A stretch of 64,000 nt of DNA, taken from Nicotiana tabacum (lineage: Eukaryota; Streptophyta; Magnoliopsida; Solanales; Solanaceae). The notes below the pieces were generated by a model that worked only from the letters and a program-made list of their open reading frames with translations, was not told the DNA's origin and searched no databases. A program made the position numbers and the translations under genes. The DNA lies in the NCBI RefSeq assembly GCF_000715075.1, contig NC_134097.1, positions 64,885,190 to 64,949,189 on the forward strand. The letters are read 5' to 3'. Of the stretch, positions 1-10,812 are shown piece after piece. Positions within the stretch are counted from its first letter, which is position 1, and each line of letters opens with the position of its first letter.

Positions 1-490
1 AAGCCCGCTGCTCGGAAGAATAAGTATTCATCATAGGAATGGAGTGAGCTTACTTGGTCAGCCTATCCACGATCATCCAAACTACATAAAACTTCCGCTG
101 AGTCCGTGGGAGTCCAACAACAAAATCCATAGTGATTCGCTACCATTTCCACTCTGGAATCTCTAACTTCTAAAGCAATCTACCCGGTCGTTGATGATCC
201 TACTTCACATGTTGGCAATTAAGACACTGAGCTACATATTCCACTATGCCCTTCTTCATTCTATGCCACCAATAATGCTGCCTCAAGTCCTGATACATTT
301 TCATGGCACCCAGATGAATGGAGTACCGAACGTTGTGAGCCTCCTGAAGAAGAAACTCACATAATCAACCCACATTGGGCACATATAGCCTGCCCTGCAT
401 CCTCAATGTACCATCATCTCCAATAGTAACCTCATTAGCCTCATTGTGGTGAACTATGTCCTTAAGGACAAGTAGATAGGGGTCATCATA
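1..490 (-). pseudogene. C integrase fragment (zinc-binding region and start of core)
   Basis: On the minus strand 240-180 reads as the end of an HHCC zinc-binding domain (a CLNCQHVK-type stretch, with a stop just after it), and 130-30 reads as the first catalytic block of a retroviral-type integrase ([10 protein letters not shown] followed by an IVDRLTK-like stretch). The rest of the DD35E core lies off the left edge. The frame is not open throughout, so this is a relic. Integrase would have joined element cDNA to the host genome. Confidence 0.75.
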
Positions 491-572
491 CTGATGCTCC
501 CTGATACAATCATAAAGAGAAGATTGAGAGAGCATACAAGACAAAACTCGACTCGGCTCAGAAATATTAAAT

Positions 573-1993
573 CTAACAAACTGGTTGGTTTAAGGCCCGA
601 GCATCTAGTGTCAATGGCCTCTCTGCTGCTGGCAAATATCCTAAGCTCCCCAAACTCCCTACCCTGCGACCTAAGGCATCGACCACAACATTGGCCTTTC
701 CGGGATGGTACAAAATGGTGATATTATAATCCTTATGTAGCTCTAACCACCTCCACTTATGCAAGTTAAGATCCTTCTGCTTGAACAAATGCTACGAACC
801 CCGGTGATCAGTGTATATCTCATAAGGGATACCCTATAAATAATGCCGCCAAATCTTCAAGGCATGAACAATGGCTGCTAATTGAAGGTCATGGACAGGG
901 TAGTTCTTTTCATACACCTTCAGTTGTCTAGACACGTAGGCAATCACCCTACGGTCCTACATCAACACCACACCAAGACAAATCCGCGACACATCACAAT
1001 AAACAGTATAAGACCAAGAACCTATATGCAATATCAATGCTGGGGCTGTAGTCAAAGCTGTCTTGAGCTTTTTAAAGCTCTCCTTGCACTCCTCTGTCCA
1101 CCTGAATGGAGCACCCTTCAGGGTTACCCTAGTCATAGGTGTTGCAATAGATGAGAATCTCTTAATAAATTGACGGTAATACCCTGCCAAACTAGGGAAA
1201 CATCAAATATATGTAGCTGAGGATGGTTTGGCCCAACTCTGCCCTGCTTCCACCTTCTTCAGATCCACCTTGATCCCCTCACTAGACAATACGTGACTCA
1301 GAATTGCCATGAAATCTAACCAGAACTCACATTTTGAGAACTATGCATATAATTTCTTTTCTCTCAAGGACTGAAGCACTGTCCTTAGGTGAAGCTCATA
1401 ATCCTCTCGGCTTCGGGAGTACACCAAAATGTCATAACTAAACACAATGATGAAAGCATCAAGATAGGGCCAAAATACACTGTGCATCAAATGCATAAAT
1501 GTTGTTGGGTGTTGGTCAGCCCAAATGACATCACAAGAAACTCGTAGTGACCATACCGAGTCCTGAAAGTAGTATTTGGGATATCCAGCTCCCGAATTGT
1601 CAACTAAATCTAACCTTAATGCATGACAATCTTCTAAAGCAGTTTGGCACCGTGTAACTGATCAAATATTTCATCAATACGAGGTAAAGAAAACTTGTTC
1701 TTCACTGTAACCTTGTTCAACTAGAGATAATCAATGAACATACATATAAAACCATCCTTTTTCTTCACAAACAAAACCGGAGCACCCCAAGGTGACACAT
1801 TAGGCCAAATGAAGTCCTTACCAAGCAATTCATGTAACGGTTCCTTCAACTCCTTCAACTCAAGAGGAGCCATACGATATGGATGAATAGAGATGGGCTG
1901 AGTGCCCAGCAACAAAACAATACCAAAGTTGATATCTCCATCAAGCGGCATGCCCGGAAGATCAGCTAGAAATGCATTAAAGAAATCCGTCAT
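573..1993 (-). pseudogene. C reverse transcriptase-RNase H relic
   Basis: From 1993 downward the minus strand shows the protease-RT linker ([35 protein letters not shown]), then RT, the connection (MAGYYRQFIKRFSS, near 1190), RNase H and the KANVVVDAL block near 670. It is broken into three reading-frame pieces (1993-1721, about 1600-1200, 1190-573). Two catalytic positions are lost. The RT active-site box near 1432-1443 reads FSYD where the family has FIDD. The RNase H Glu in HDLELAA is Gln (codon at 882-884). Those substitutions alone would inactivate it. Confidence 0.85.
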
Positions 1994-2007
1994 TAATAGA
2001 ACTGACT

Positions 2008-3424
2008 TGTTACATCTCGTATTTCCGTACGTTATAAGTTTCGTCTTCAGTTAATTAACGTAGACTCGGGGGTGAGATTATCTTGAGGTTAATGTATTCA
2101 TGATCCAAAAAGTATGAATCATATACATCATTTTCCTAGTTCGAGATTTCAAGAACAGAAGCAAAAATTCAATCCGATTTTTGGGTTCTAAATTCAATGT
2201 GATTTTTGGGTTCTAAATTCAATCCACGAAGGTTTCCAACAAAAATTGTTAGAATCATAGCAACATAAAATTTTACGGTTCTAAAAGAGTACGGTGCAAT
2301 CTTCAAGAATATTATACAGAGTTTTCCCTACTTCAGGTATGTTAAGGCTATCCCCTCTTTCTTTTTGGCATGATCCAAGTTATACAGAAAAAACGAGCAA
2401 ATATACAATTTTCATAAATGACTATATTCTTAGAAATACTAGGGGTCTCTGTCTTCTTGATTCCCCATATGACATATTATTATATCTTCTATTTATGGGT
2501 CTCAGAATAATATGCAGTTGAAAAAGATTATTCACAAGGAATATTGAGATTATTACATATTTTTCTTGCATTTCATTCATCTATACATGTACATTCACCC
2601 ATAACCAGATGGTGTTATATACACGTATTTATATATATGTATATGGGATATGGGAAAAGGTTATAGCGTTATATACGCACCACCATCTGATCAGTTGGTA
2701 TATGTTAATGATATTGCCTATAGTGGCCGGGACGATATGATGGGATGCCCTCAGAGGCTTGATGATATAATGTACACCCATACCTATGCATGGCACGACA
2801 TTTATATGCCCGAGCATGACATTATAAATGTTTCAGAATTTACAAAGTTATTCAGATTTATAGATGGATTTCTTTATTCCATGTTTCATCTATGTCTTTT
2901 ATGTACTAATTTCATGCCTTATATACTCAGTACATTTTTCATACTAATGTCCTATTTCACGAGGCCTGTATTTCATGCCCGCAGGTGCATGTATGTAAGC
3001 TGACGGTCACCCTTCTTAGGATCCTTAATCAAGGAGAGTTGGCATGCTTCACTTGATCCGGAGCTGCTTCTGATTTTGGTACGATATGATTGTATATGTA
3101 TATATGGGTATGACGTGGCTTAGTCCTGTTTTTGTACAATTGTATTTCTATTAGAGGTCTGTAGACAATTATGTCCAGTTGGATAGTATATGGCCTTGTC
3201 GGCTTTCAGTTTTGAGTATACAGTTGTCTATCGTGGCCTTGTCGGCTCGCCCACTGTAACCTGCACGTATACGTATATATGTCTTTTGGAAAGGTTTCCT
3301 TCACGTATGTTATTCTCATAATTCAGCATATGTTAATCAGGTTTATAATTTAGACACATGCTTAGGGATGTTCGACAGGTAGGACTCGGGCACACGTCGC
3401 AACCCTTCGGTTTTGGTCTTGACA
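2008..3424 (+). repeat. A 5' LTR
   Basis: It starts TGTTACATCTCG and ends CTTGACA immediately before the primer-binding site. Its first 90 bp match the 3' LTR at 17290, and it resumes matching the 3' LTR at about 17845, so roughly 465 bp have been deleted from this copy near 2097. It contains a local direct duplication of a GATTTTTGGGTTCTAAATTC unit at about 2170-2225, present once in the 3' LTR. An AGTAC-type hairpin motif lies at 2925-2949 and a GGCCGGGACG word at about 2725. Confidence 0.9.
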
Positions 3425-3428
3425 AAAG

Positions 3429-3440
3429 TCGTATCAGAGC
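3429..3440 (+). other. A primer-binding site (degenerate)
   Basis: TCGTATCAGAGC lies 4 nt after the LTR end. The family form, seen intact in B and F, is TGGTATCAGAGC, complementary to the 3' end of initiator methionine tRNA. The second base is changed. Its place right behind the LTR fixes the 5' LTR boundary. Confidence 0.85.
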
Positions 3441-3600
3441 ATTCTATCCTAGGGTGTTCTACAAACCATGTCTAGTAGAGTTTTGTTTATGGGTGTGTGG
3501 TACACCACACTTATAGACATGAGGCTATAGGATATATATGATGTTATCCTCTCTTTTTATCTTAGATCCATGTTCCTAATGATATGTTATATTTTTAGCG

Positions 3601-4890
3601 ATGCCTCCAAAGACTACAGCTGCCCAGAAAGGAAAGTCCATGGATGGTGAGACTACTAGTCGAATGCCACGAGTTACTAGGGCTCGGGGACAGTCTCATA
3701 GTGAGATTTTATCTAAAACTTCACATACCTTGCCCTTTCTAGAAGAGTTTCGAGGGGCACCAGCTCCAGCGCCCGCCCTTGTATGTCCAGCTCCTCACCC
3801 AGATGTATCGGGTCAGTAGATGAGAGATGATATTCAGCTATTAACCCGATTAGTAGCCATACAAGCTCGGCATTATGAAGTAGGTATTGGTCATGCAGAT
3901 AGGTCCGCTAGTACAAGGGTTCATGAATTCATTAATTTAGACACTCAGATATTCACTGGGGAAAATCCATACGAGTACCCTCGAGTATTTATTGATAGGA
4001 TGCAGAGGACATTAAGAGTAGTAAAGGCCACTGCGGCTGAGTTAGTTGAGCTAGCTTCCTATAGACTCCAAGATGTCACAGTTAATTGGTATGAGTCTTA
4101 GGAATTGTCCAAAGGTGAGGATGACCCTCCAGCAGTATGGCAGGAGTTTATAGAAGATTTCCTTCGTCATTATCTGCCACCACAGCTTAGACGGGCTAGA
4201 GTTGATAGGTTTTTGACCCTTCGGTAGGGTACCATAAGTGTTCGGGAATACAATCTTCAGTGTTATTCATTGGCTAGGCATGCTTCCACTATTATATCTA
4301 AGATGGAGGATCAGGTTCATTGGTTCGTGATGGGATTAGAGCCTAACTTGCTTAACGATTGCATGTCGGTCTCACTTCAGCTAGACATGGATATTTCTCG
4401 TATTCAGGCCTACACTCAGGGTGTAAAGGAGCGTAAGCAGAAATAGAGGGCTGATCGTGACCATGATTGGACCCAGGATAAGAGAGTGAGGTCTTCGGGT
4501 CCTTCTGGTGAGTTTCGAGGTGGTCAGATACAACAATACTCGAGGTATCCGCCCAGCCATCGGCTAACGCGCCCCATCAGTTTGGCGGTAAGAGATTTGA
4601 TCATTCTATATATTCAGGGTCTGGCTAGAATTTCAGGGCCTCAGGTTCTCAGTATAGGGGTAAGTCAAGTCCAACGAGGCCGCCCTTGCCACGATGTGCT
4701 CAATGTGGTAAGCAGAATACCGAGCAGTGTCGTATGGGATTAGGTGTTTGTTATACTTGTGGTTATCTGGGCCATGTTGTGAGGGATTATCCGACGAGAG
4801 GTGATGCAAGCATAGCTCACCCAGTGGGATCTATAGCTAGTTCTTCATCACCAATACACCCCCTAGGCAAGGTCCACAAGCACCAATGAG
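3601..4890 (+). pseudogene. A gag relic (capsid and zinc knuckle)
   Basis: The ATG at 3601 opens MPPKTTAA and one frame continues to about 4560, interrupted by four stops, at 3817, 4099, about 4225 and about 4444. All four are TAG. The capsid-like segment includes FTGENPYEYPRVFIDRMQRT (about 3950-4010) and WQEFIEDFLRHYLP, typical of the Ty3/gypsy gag domain. A frameshift between about 4560 and 4686 moves the zinc-knuckle region (CYTCGYLGHVVRDY) to another frame, and the final knuckle Cys is Tyr. Gag would form the virus-like particle. Confidence 0.85.
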
Positions 4891-5038
4891 CTGTGGTAGA
4901 GGCAGAGGCAGAGCATCTAGCTCGAGCAGTCCTCATAACTGTATTTATGAGTCGGTAGGATGACAAGACCGGGAGTCATCACTCGATGTTCTTACAGGTA
5001 TATTATCAGTCTCCTCATATGATTTATACACACTGATT

Positions 5039-5786
5039 GACCTAGGTTCCCCCTTATCATACGTTACTCCATTGGTTGCAAGTAAGTTTGAAATAACACC
5101 TGAATTATTTAAACCTTTTGAGGTGTCTACACCTGTTATGGACTCAGTGATAGCTAAGCAAGTATATAGGGGTTGTATAATATTAGTTCATAGTCATTCT
5201 ACCATAGTAAACCTAATCGAGTTAGATATGGTAGAATTTGATGCTATAATGGGTATGGATTGGTTAGATTCTTGTCATGCCAATGTTGATTGTAGATTAA
5301 AGATAGTCCAATTTCAATTTCCAGAGGAGCCTGTTTTTGAGTGGAAAGGTAATATGACGTCGCCGAGAGGTTGATTTATTTCCTATCTCAAGGCAAGGAA
5401 GATGATCAGTAAGGGCTGTATTTATCACTTGGTTCGGGTTCAAGATATGGAAGTAGAATCACCAACCATTCAGTACATCCCTGTGGTTAATGAGTTTCTT
5501 GATGTTTCTCCCGATGAGCTTCCGGGTCTTCCGCCAGAGCGAGAAATTGAGTTTGCCAGTGACCTACTACCAGATACTCATCCAATATCTATTCCTCCCT
5601 ATAGAATGGCCCCCAAAGAGATGATAGAGTTAAAGGAACAACTAAGGGACTTGCTTGAAAAAGGCTTTATCAGACCTAGTACATCACCGTGGGGAGCACC
5701 CGTTTTATTTGTGGGAAAGCAAGATGGTTCCATACGGATGCGTATTAATTATAGACAGTTGAATAAGGTGACAATCAAGAATAAGT
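5039..5786 (+). pseudogene. A protease and N-terminal half of reverse transcriptase
   Basis: The protease active site is at 5036-5050 (IDLGS, where related copies have DPGS). The C-terminal protease word IMGMDWL is near 5250. The frame is open from 5039 except for one TGA at 5372-5374, probably from CGA. RT follows with [28 protein letters not shown] and [18 protein letters not shown], then stops where B is inserted after 5786. Arg-Ile-Asn replaces the usual Cys-Ile-Asp before YRQLN. The RT resumes in phase at 14512. Confidence 0.9.
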
Positions 5787-7735
5787 TGTTACATCTTGCG
5801 TTTTCATACATTAAAATTTCGTTTTCAGTTAACCGACGTAGACTTGGGGATGAGATCATCTTGACGTTAACGTACTTATGCTATTTATAAAAAGTGATAA
5901 ATAAGTGTTATAAAGGATAAGGGGGTACACAGATTAACGAAAACGAATTTCGTTGGAAGTGGCCAATTTGGAATAAAATACGGGTTGAGAGATAATTTCC
6001 GATAATTATGAACTAGTACCATGCAAAGAACCATAACTACGGTAGTATAATATATAAAGTATATATGAAGTATTCTAAAAATAAATAGAATTTTAAGTAA
6101 TTTGTGGTAATTTTAAAATTATACGAGTAATTGATTAATTACCGGGTAATAGGACATTACCCGATTAACGAATAAGTGGATAAAAAATTATTTAAATTAA
6201 TTAATATCCCACCCCCACCCCACGAGGCAAGAAGCCACAACAATTTGAAATGACTAAGTGGTCATTTTGCCAAATGGCTAATATTTGATAACTTAAGTCT
6301 TTGACTTCATAAGATTTATCCATGACATTTAGTCTTGTAAAAGCTTCAGAAAACACAATCTGCCTTTGGGCTTAAAAGCCAAAAACGTTCCATTGAATCA
6401 GAAACATTTCCTTCATTAAAAATCAAACAACATTTGAATTCTTTGGTTTTAAAAAACCAAAAACGTGAGATACAGAACCATTTTGTTCCAACATTCAACG
6501 CATCCTAGGCAAAGAAATTTTCGTTCATAAGCTTTAAAGAAGAAGGAAAAAATTGCGCAGAAGCTTAATCCGATTTTTGGGTTATAAGTTCAATCCACTA
6601 AGGTTTCCAACAGAACATTATACAGAGTTTTCCCTACTTCAGGTATGTTAAGGCCATGCCTTCTTTCTTTTGGCATGGTCCATATGATACTGAAGAAACG
6701 AGCAAACACACGGTTTCCATATATCACTCTATTCATAGAAATAGTAGGGGTGTCTATATTCTTGATTCCCCATGAAAAATATTATTATCTTCTGTTCATG
6801 TGTCTCAGAATAATACATAGTTGAAAAAGTTTATCCGGAAGGAATATTGAGATTATTACGTATTTTTCATGCATTTAACTCATTTATACATGTACATTGA
6901 CCCATGATCAGATGGCGTTATATACGCGTATATATGTAAATATATGTATATGGGATATGGGAAAAGGTTACGGCGTTATATACGCATCACCACCTGATCA
7001 ACTGGTATATGTTGATGATGTTGCCCAGTAGCCGAGATGGTATGATAGGATGCCCTCAGTAGCTTAATGATATTATGTACACCCATAACTATGCATGGAA
7101 CGATATTTATACGCACGTGCATGATATAATAAACGTTTTACAATTTACAAGTTATTCAGATTTAAAGATGTGTTTCCTTATTCCATGTTTCATCTATGTC
7201 TTTTACGTACTAATTTTCATTCCTTACATACTCAGTACATTTTTTGTATTGACTCTCTATTTCACGGGGCCTGCGTTTTATGCCTGCAGGTGCAGGTAGG
7301 CAAGCTGACGGTCCCCCTGCTTAGGATCCCTAATCAGCAAGAGTTGGCATGCTCCACTTTATTCGGAGCTGCTTTTGATTTTGGTACGATACATTTGCAC
7401 ATATATATGTATATGGGTATGACGTGGCTCAGTCCCTTCATTGCATAATTATGTTTCTATTAGAGGTTTGTAGACATACTGTCTAATTGGATAGTGTGTG
7501 GCCTTGTCAGCTTCCAAGTTTGAGATGTATAGTTGTCTATAGCAGCCTTGTCAGCTCGCCCTACATATGTTGTACGTATATGTATGTATGCCCTTTTTGG
7601 GCAGATTCCCTTCTTGTACATTATTCTCATAACTGAACAGATGTTATACAGGTTCATATCCTAGATGCATGCTTAGGGGTGTTTGACAAGTAGGACTCAG
7701 GCACTCGTCGCAGTCCATCGGTTTGGGTTGTGACA
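5787..7735 (+). repeat. B 5' LTR
   Basis: 1949 bp, TGTTACATCTTG to TGTGACA. It aligns with the 3' LTR (12538-14506) over most of its length. The block about 6560-6645 does not match the partner. It instead matches the LTR of A (CGATTTTTGGGTT..., GGTTTCCAAC, TTATACAGAGTTTTCCCTAC), suggesting gene conversion or a mosaic. It contains the AGTAC hairpin motif at 7229-7252. Confidence 0.92.
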
Positions 7736-7739
7736 AAAA

Positions 7740-7751
7740 TGGTATCAGAGC
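7740..7751 (+). other. B primer-binding site
   Basis: TGGTATCAGAGC, 4 nt after the LTR end, matches the complement of the initiator methionine tRNA 3' end used by many plant gypsy and copia elements. It is perfect here, unlike in A. Confidence 0.92.
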
Positions 7752-7926
7752 AGTTCTATCCTAGGGTTCTACAAACCGTGTCTAGTAAAGTCTTGTTTAT
7801 GGGCGTGTTGTGCACCACACTTATAAACAGGAGGCTATAAGACATATAGGATGTTATCCTCTCTTCTTATCTTAGATCGTTCGATATAATAATTCATGTT
7901 CCTAACGATGTGTTACATTTTTAGCG

Positions 7927-8448
7927 ATGCCTTTAAAGACTACAGCTGCTAGCACGGGTCAGAAGGCTACGAAGGTGTTAGAAAGAGAGATAAGTTATAC
8001 TATGGATTCAGATCCATCGGAGATCATGGGTTCTATTTAGGAGGATCTATCCGAGGATCCATATGAGTCATCCATTCGAGCTGTTTCGACCACTCTGACA
8101 GTAGACGGGGTGAGAGGAGTTCCGACCCCACCAAGGCCCTTAGTTTCACAGCCCGTTGGTCAAGGTATGAGGGGAGTAGTGCATGGAGTGGCACAACTGG
8201 GATTCCCTCAGGCTCAAAACTATGTCAAGGTATTTGAGGATACCAGCTCTTCTGAGGTTCTGTATAATCCACAGTCTTGGGAGTCTGTCAACCAAGGTTC
8301 GTCGGTATATGTTATGGGATATGCAGAGGAAGAAGATAGTAGTCGGGCCAAGCGGAGGAAGGTAATGGATAAGGACATGAAGATTCCCCTTCAAAGTATG
8401 TCCGATCTAGGTTCTTATATAGGACGAGGCAAGGACCCTCTACTATAG
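7927..8448 (+). pseudogene. B first ORF: gag-like start, then unrecognised sequence
   Basis: The ATG at 7927 gives MPLKTTAA, matching the A gag start (MPPKTTAA). The frame continues to a TAG at 8446-8448, with one internal TAG at 8038-8040. After the start I do not recognise gag: there is no capsid block and no CCHC knuckle. It holds a Pro-rich stretch (GVPTPPRPLVSQPVGQ), an acidic patch followed by SRAKRRKVM, which resembles a basic nuclear-localisation-type stretch, and a Gly/Pro-poor tail. About 173 codons with one stop is long for random sequence in this decayed element. It may be a captured or rearranged segment. No function is proposed. Confidence 0.5.
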
Positions 8449-8795
8449 ACTTCCTCCAAGTGTCAGTTTTTTGTTGGTGAGTTCCACCTCTTCTTGGAAT
8501 ATTTCCAAGTCAGGGTTTTTAATGTGTTTGGTTGTTTTATGAGGATGTAGGGAGTCACATCCCGACTTGTATATATTGTGGTTATGCCTACTTAGAGGTT
8601 TTGCAGACAGTATCCTATATATAGTTTTGGGTGTGATATGTCTACGGCTTAGTCGACTCCTATGTATATAAACCTTTTTTTCTAAATTAGTTATGCGAGT
8701 TAAGTCTTAATATTGTTACTTATATATATGGATGTCGTCGTAATGGCTCATGATAGATTTGATAATAAACAAGTATAAGGTACGTGGTGTTCATT
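8449..8795 (+). other. B: unassigned stretch between first ORF and protease remnant
   Basis: About 350 bp with frequent stops on the plus strand. No capsid, zinc knuckle or protease active site is recognisable. In A the distance from the gag start to the protease word IMGMDWL is about 1650 bp; in B it is about 890 bp. Part of gag and the N-terminal protease have therefore been lost or replaced here. Confidence 0.5.
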
Positions 8796-9890
8796 TGGGT
8801 AGAACTTGATATTATAATGGGTATGGATTGGTTGGCTTTTTGTTATGCTAACATCAAGTGTAGGTCAATGATGGTTTAATTTCAGTCCCCAGGAGATCAT
8901 GTTTTAGAATGGGAAGGTAATACGACATCACCAAGAGGTAAATTTATCTCCTATATCAAGGCAAGGAAGATGATTAATAAGGTTTGTATTTATCATTTGG
9001 TTCGGATTTAGCATATGAAAGTAGAGTCACCAAGCATTCAGTCCATCCCAGTGGTTAATAAGTTTCCCTATGTTTTTTCCGATGAACTTTCGGGTCTTCC
9101 TCCAAAGCAAGAAATTGTGTTTACCATCGACCTACTACTAGATACTCATCCAATATCTATTCCCCATATAGAATGGCCCCTCCAGAGTTGAAAGAGTTAA
9201 AGGAACAACTAAGGGACTTGTTTGAAAAAGGTTTTATCAAACCTAGTATATCACCATGGGGAGCACCTGTTTTCTTTGTAAGAAAGAAAAATGGTTCCTT
9301 ACGAATGTGTATTGATTATAGGCAACTGAATAAGGTGACGATGAAGAATAAGCACCCACTCTTGAGAATTGCTAATTTATTTGATCAGTTGCAAGATGCC
9401 AAATGTTTTTCAAAGATAGACCTAAGGTCCGGGTACTATCAGGTAAGGGTTAAGGATAAAGATATTCCGAAGAAAGCATTCCGGACTAGATATGGGCATT
9501 TTGAGTTTTGGGTTATGTCGTTCGGTTTGACCAATGCCCCAGCAGTATTCATGTACTTGATGAATCATGAGTTCAGGTCTTTTTTATAGATCCATTCATA
9601 ACTGTATTTATCGATGATATGTTGGTGTATTCTCGTTCAGAGGCTGAGCATGCATATCACTTGTGTATTCTACCCAGAGTTCTACAAAAAGGGAAGTTGT
9701 ATGAAAAATTCTCTAAATATAAATTCTGGTTGAACTCTGTAGCTTTCCTTGGGCATATTATTTTGGGTGAAGGCATCCGGGTGGATAAACAAAAGAGTGA
9801 GGCATTGAAGACTTGGCGTAGACCCACCACATCAACGGGGGTTCGTAGCTTCTCCATTTGGCAGGTTATTATAGTAAACTTGTAATTGTC
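8796..9890 (+). pseudogene. B protease remnant and reverse transcriptase
   Basis: 8796-8834 encodes only the end of the protease (a DIIMGMDWL-type word); the active site is absent. RT follows with a one-base loss near 9165 that moves it to the frame beginning 9173. The best-kept part (9173-9589) includes [41 protein letters not shown] and [12 protein letters not shown]. An insertion of two bases near 9586 truncates that frame, and the catalytic FIDD box follows at 9607-9618. Near 9860 the conserved AGYY connection is reached and then lost. Confidence 0.88.
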
Positions 9891-10270
9891 TCGCTTAATG
9901 TTTTGGAATAACATAAGGAAATTTATGGTGCAAGCAGGTCGAAGAAAGGTTGTGAATAAGTATAAATAGATATGTGTAGGTCACAAGCTAATGTATGGTA
10001 GAGCGACAAGGTTCTAGGAAGACAGGAGGAAGGATAAGAAAAGATGAGTAAAAAGGTAACAAGAATGGATATGTCCTTGGGAATAAGTTTATAAGAGATA
10101 TGATGGTTTCTCTATGTTATAGAAGGCTCAGTATAGCCCGAATAAACTCAAAGGAGTCTATGACTAGTAACATTTATAATAGATGAAATGTTGCCCTAAT
10201 AGTGGGACAAAGGCGAAATTGTGATGGATAAAAGATGAACTTTGGGCCTCCGAAGAGGGGAATTTCCTGA
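9885..10270 (+). other. B: foreign-looking segment between RT and RNase H
   Basis: A, C and D run from the AGYY-RF connection directly to [13 protein letters not shown] residues. In B about 370 bp separates the AGYY codons (about 9862) from the LTQK codons (about 10298). The segment is purine-rich on the plus strand, has scattered stops and shows no recognisable domain. I see no clear target duplication or terminal repeats around it. It could be a small insertion, a template-switch product, or diverged sequence. Confidence 0.45.
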
Positions 10271-10289
10271 ATTGTACAAGATTAGGATA

Positions 10290-10775
10290 ACCATGTAAGT
10301 TAACTCAGAAGCGAACTAGGTTTCAATGGACCGACTCTTGCGAACATAGTTTTCCAGGCCTTAAAGGACATATTAACTTCATCACCGGTTCTAATGCTTC
10401 CAAAAGGAACCAATGGTTACGTTATCTATTGTGATGCTTCAAGCATTGGATTGGGTTGTGTGTTGATGCAGCATGGTAAGGTTGTGGCTTATGCTTCTAA
10501 AAAACTAAGAAAGCACGAGAAGAACTACCTGACCCATGATTTAGAGTTAGCCACGGTGATTCATGCAATAAAGATTTGGTGGCACTACTTGTATGGCATT
10601 CATGTTTATATCTACACAGATCATAAGAGCCTCCAGTATATCTTCAAGCAAAAGGAATTGAATTCGTCAAAGGAGATGGATGGAGCTACTTAAAGACTAT
10701 GACGTTGATATTTTATACAATCCGGGGAAGGCGAACGTAATAGCTGACACCCTCAACTGTACATCTACGGGTAGC
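10290..10775 (+). pseudogene. B RNase H relic
   Basis: The open stretch 10394-10693 carries the RNase H catalytic blocks [16 protein letters not shown] and [11 protein letters not shown], and the fourth Asp lies in a [11 protein letters not shown] word near 10735. These are the four acidic residues needed to degrade RNA in RNA-DNA hybrids. The upstream connection (FQWTDSCE) is in another frame, so the product could not be made as one protein. Confidence 0.85.
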
Positions 10776-10812
10776 CTGTCGTATTTATAGCAAGAAAAGA
10801 GAGGAATAGCCC

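Larger units (their letters stand above)
1..2007 (-). mobile_element. Element C: truncated Ty3/gypsy retrotransposon (Tekay-like)
   Basis: Reading the minus strand from high to low coordinates gives the RT N-terminal region, RT core, RNase H, the integrase zinc-binding region and the start of the integrase core: the gypsy pol order. The piece is cut at its 5' side by insertion of element A at 2008 and at its 3' side by the window edge. No LTR of C is visible. The RT linker words ([21 protein letters not shown]) match those in elements A, B and D, so it belongs to the same broad chromovirus group; this lineage call is from memory of the family and not from a search. Confidence 0.85.
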
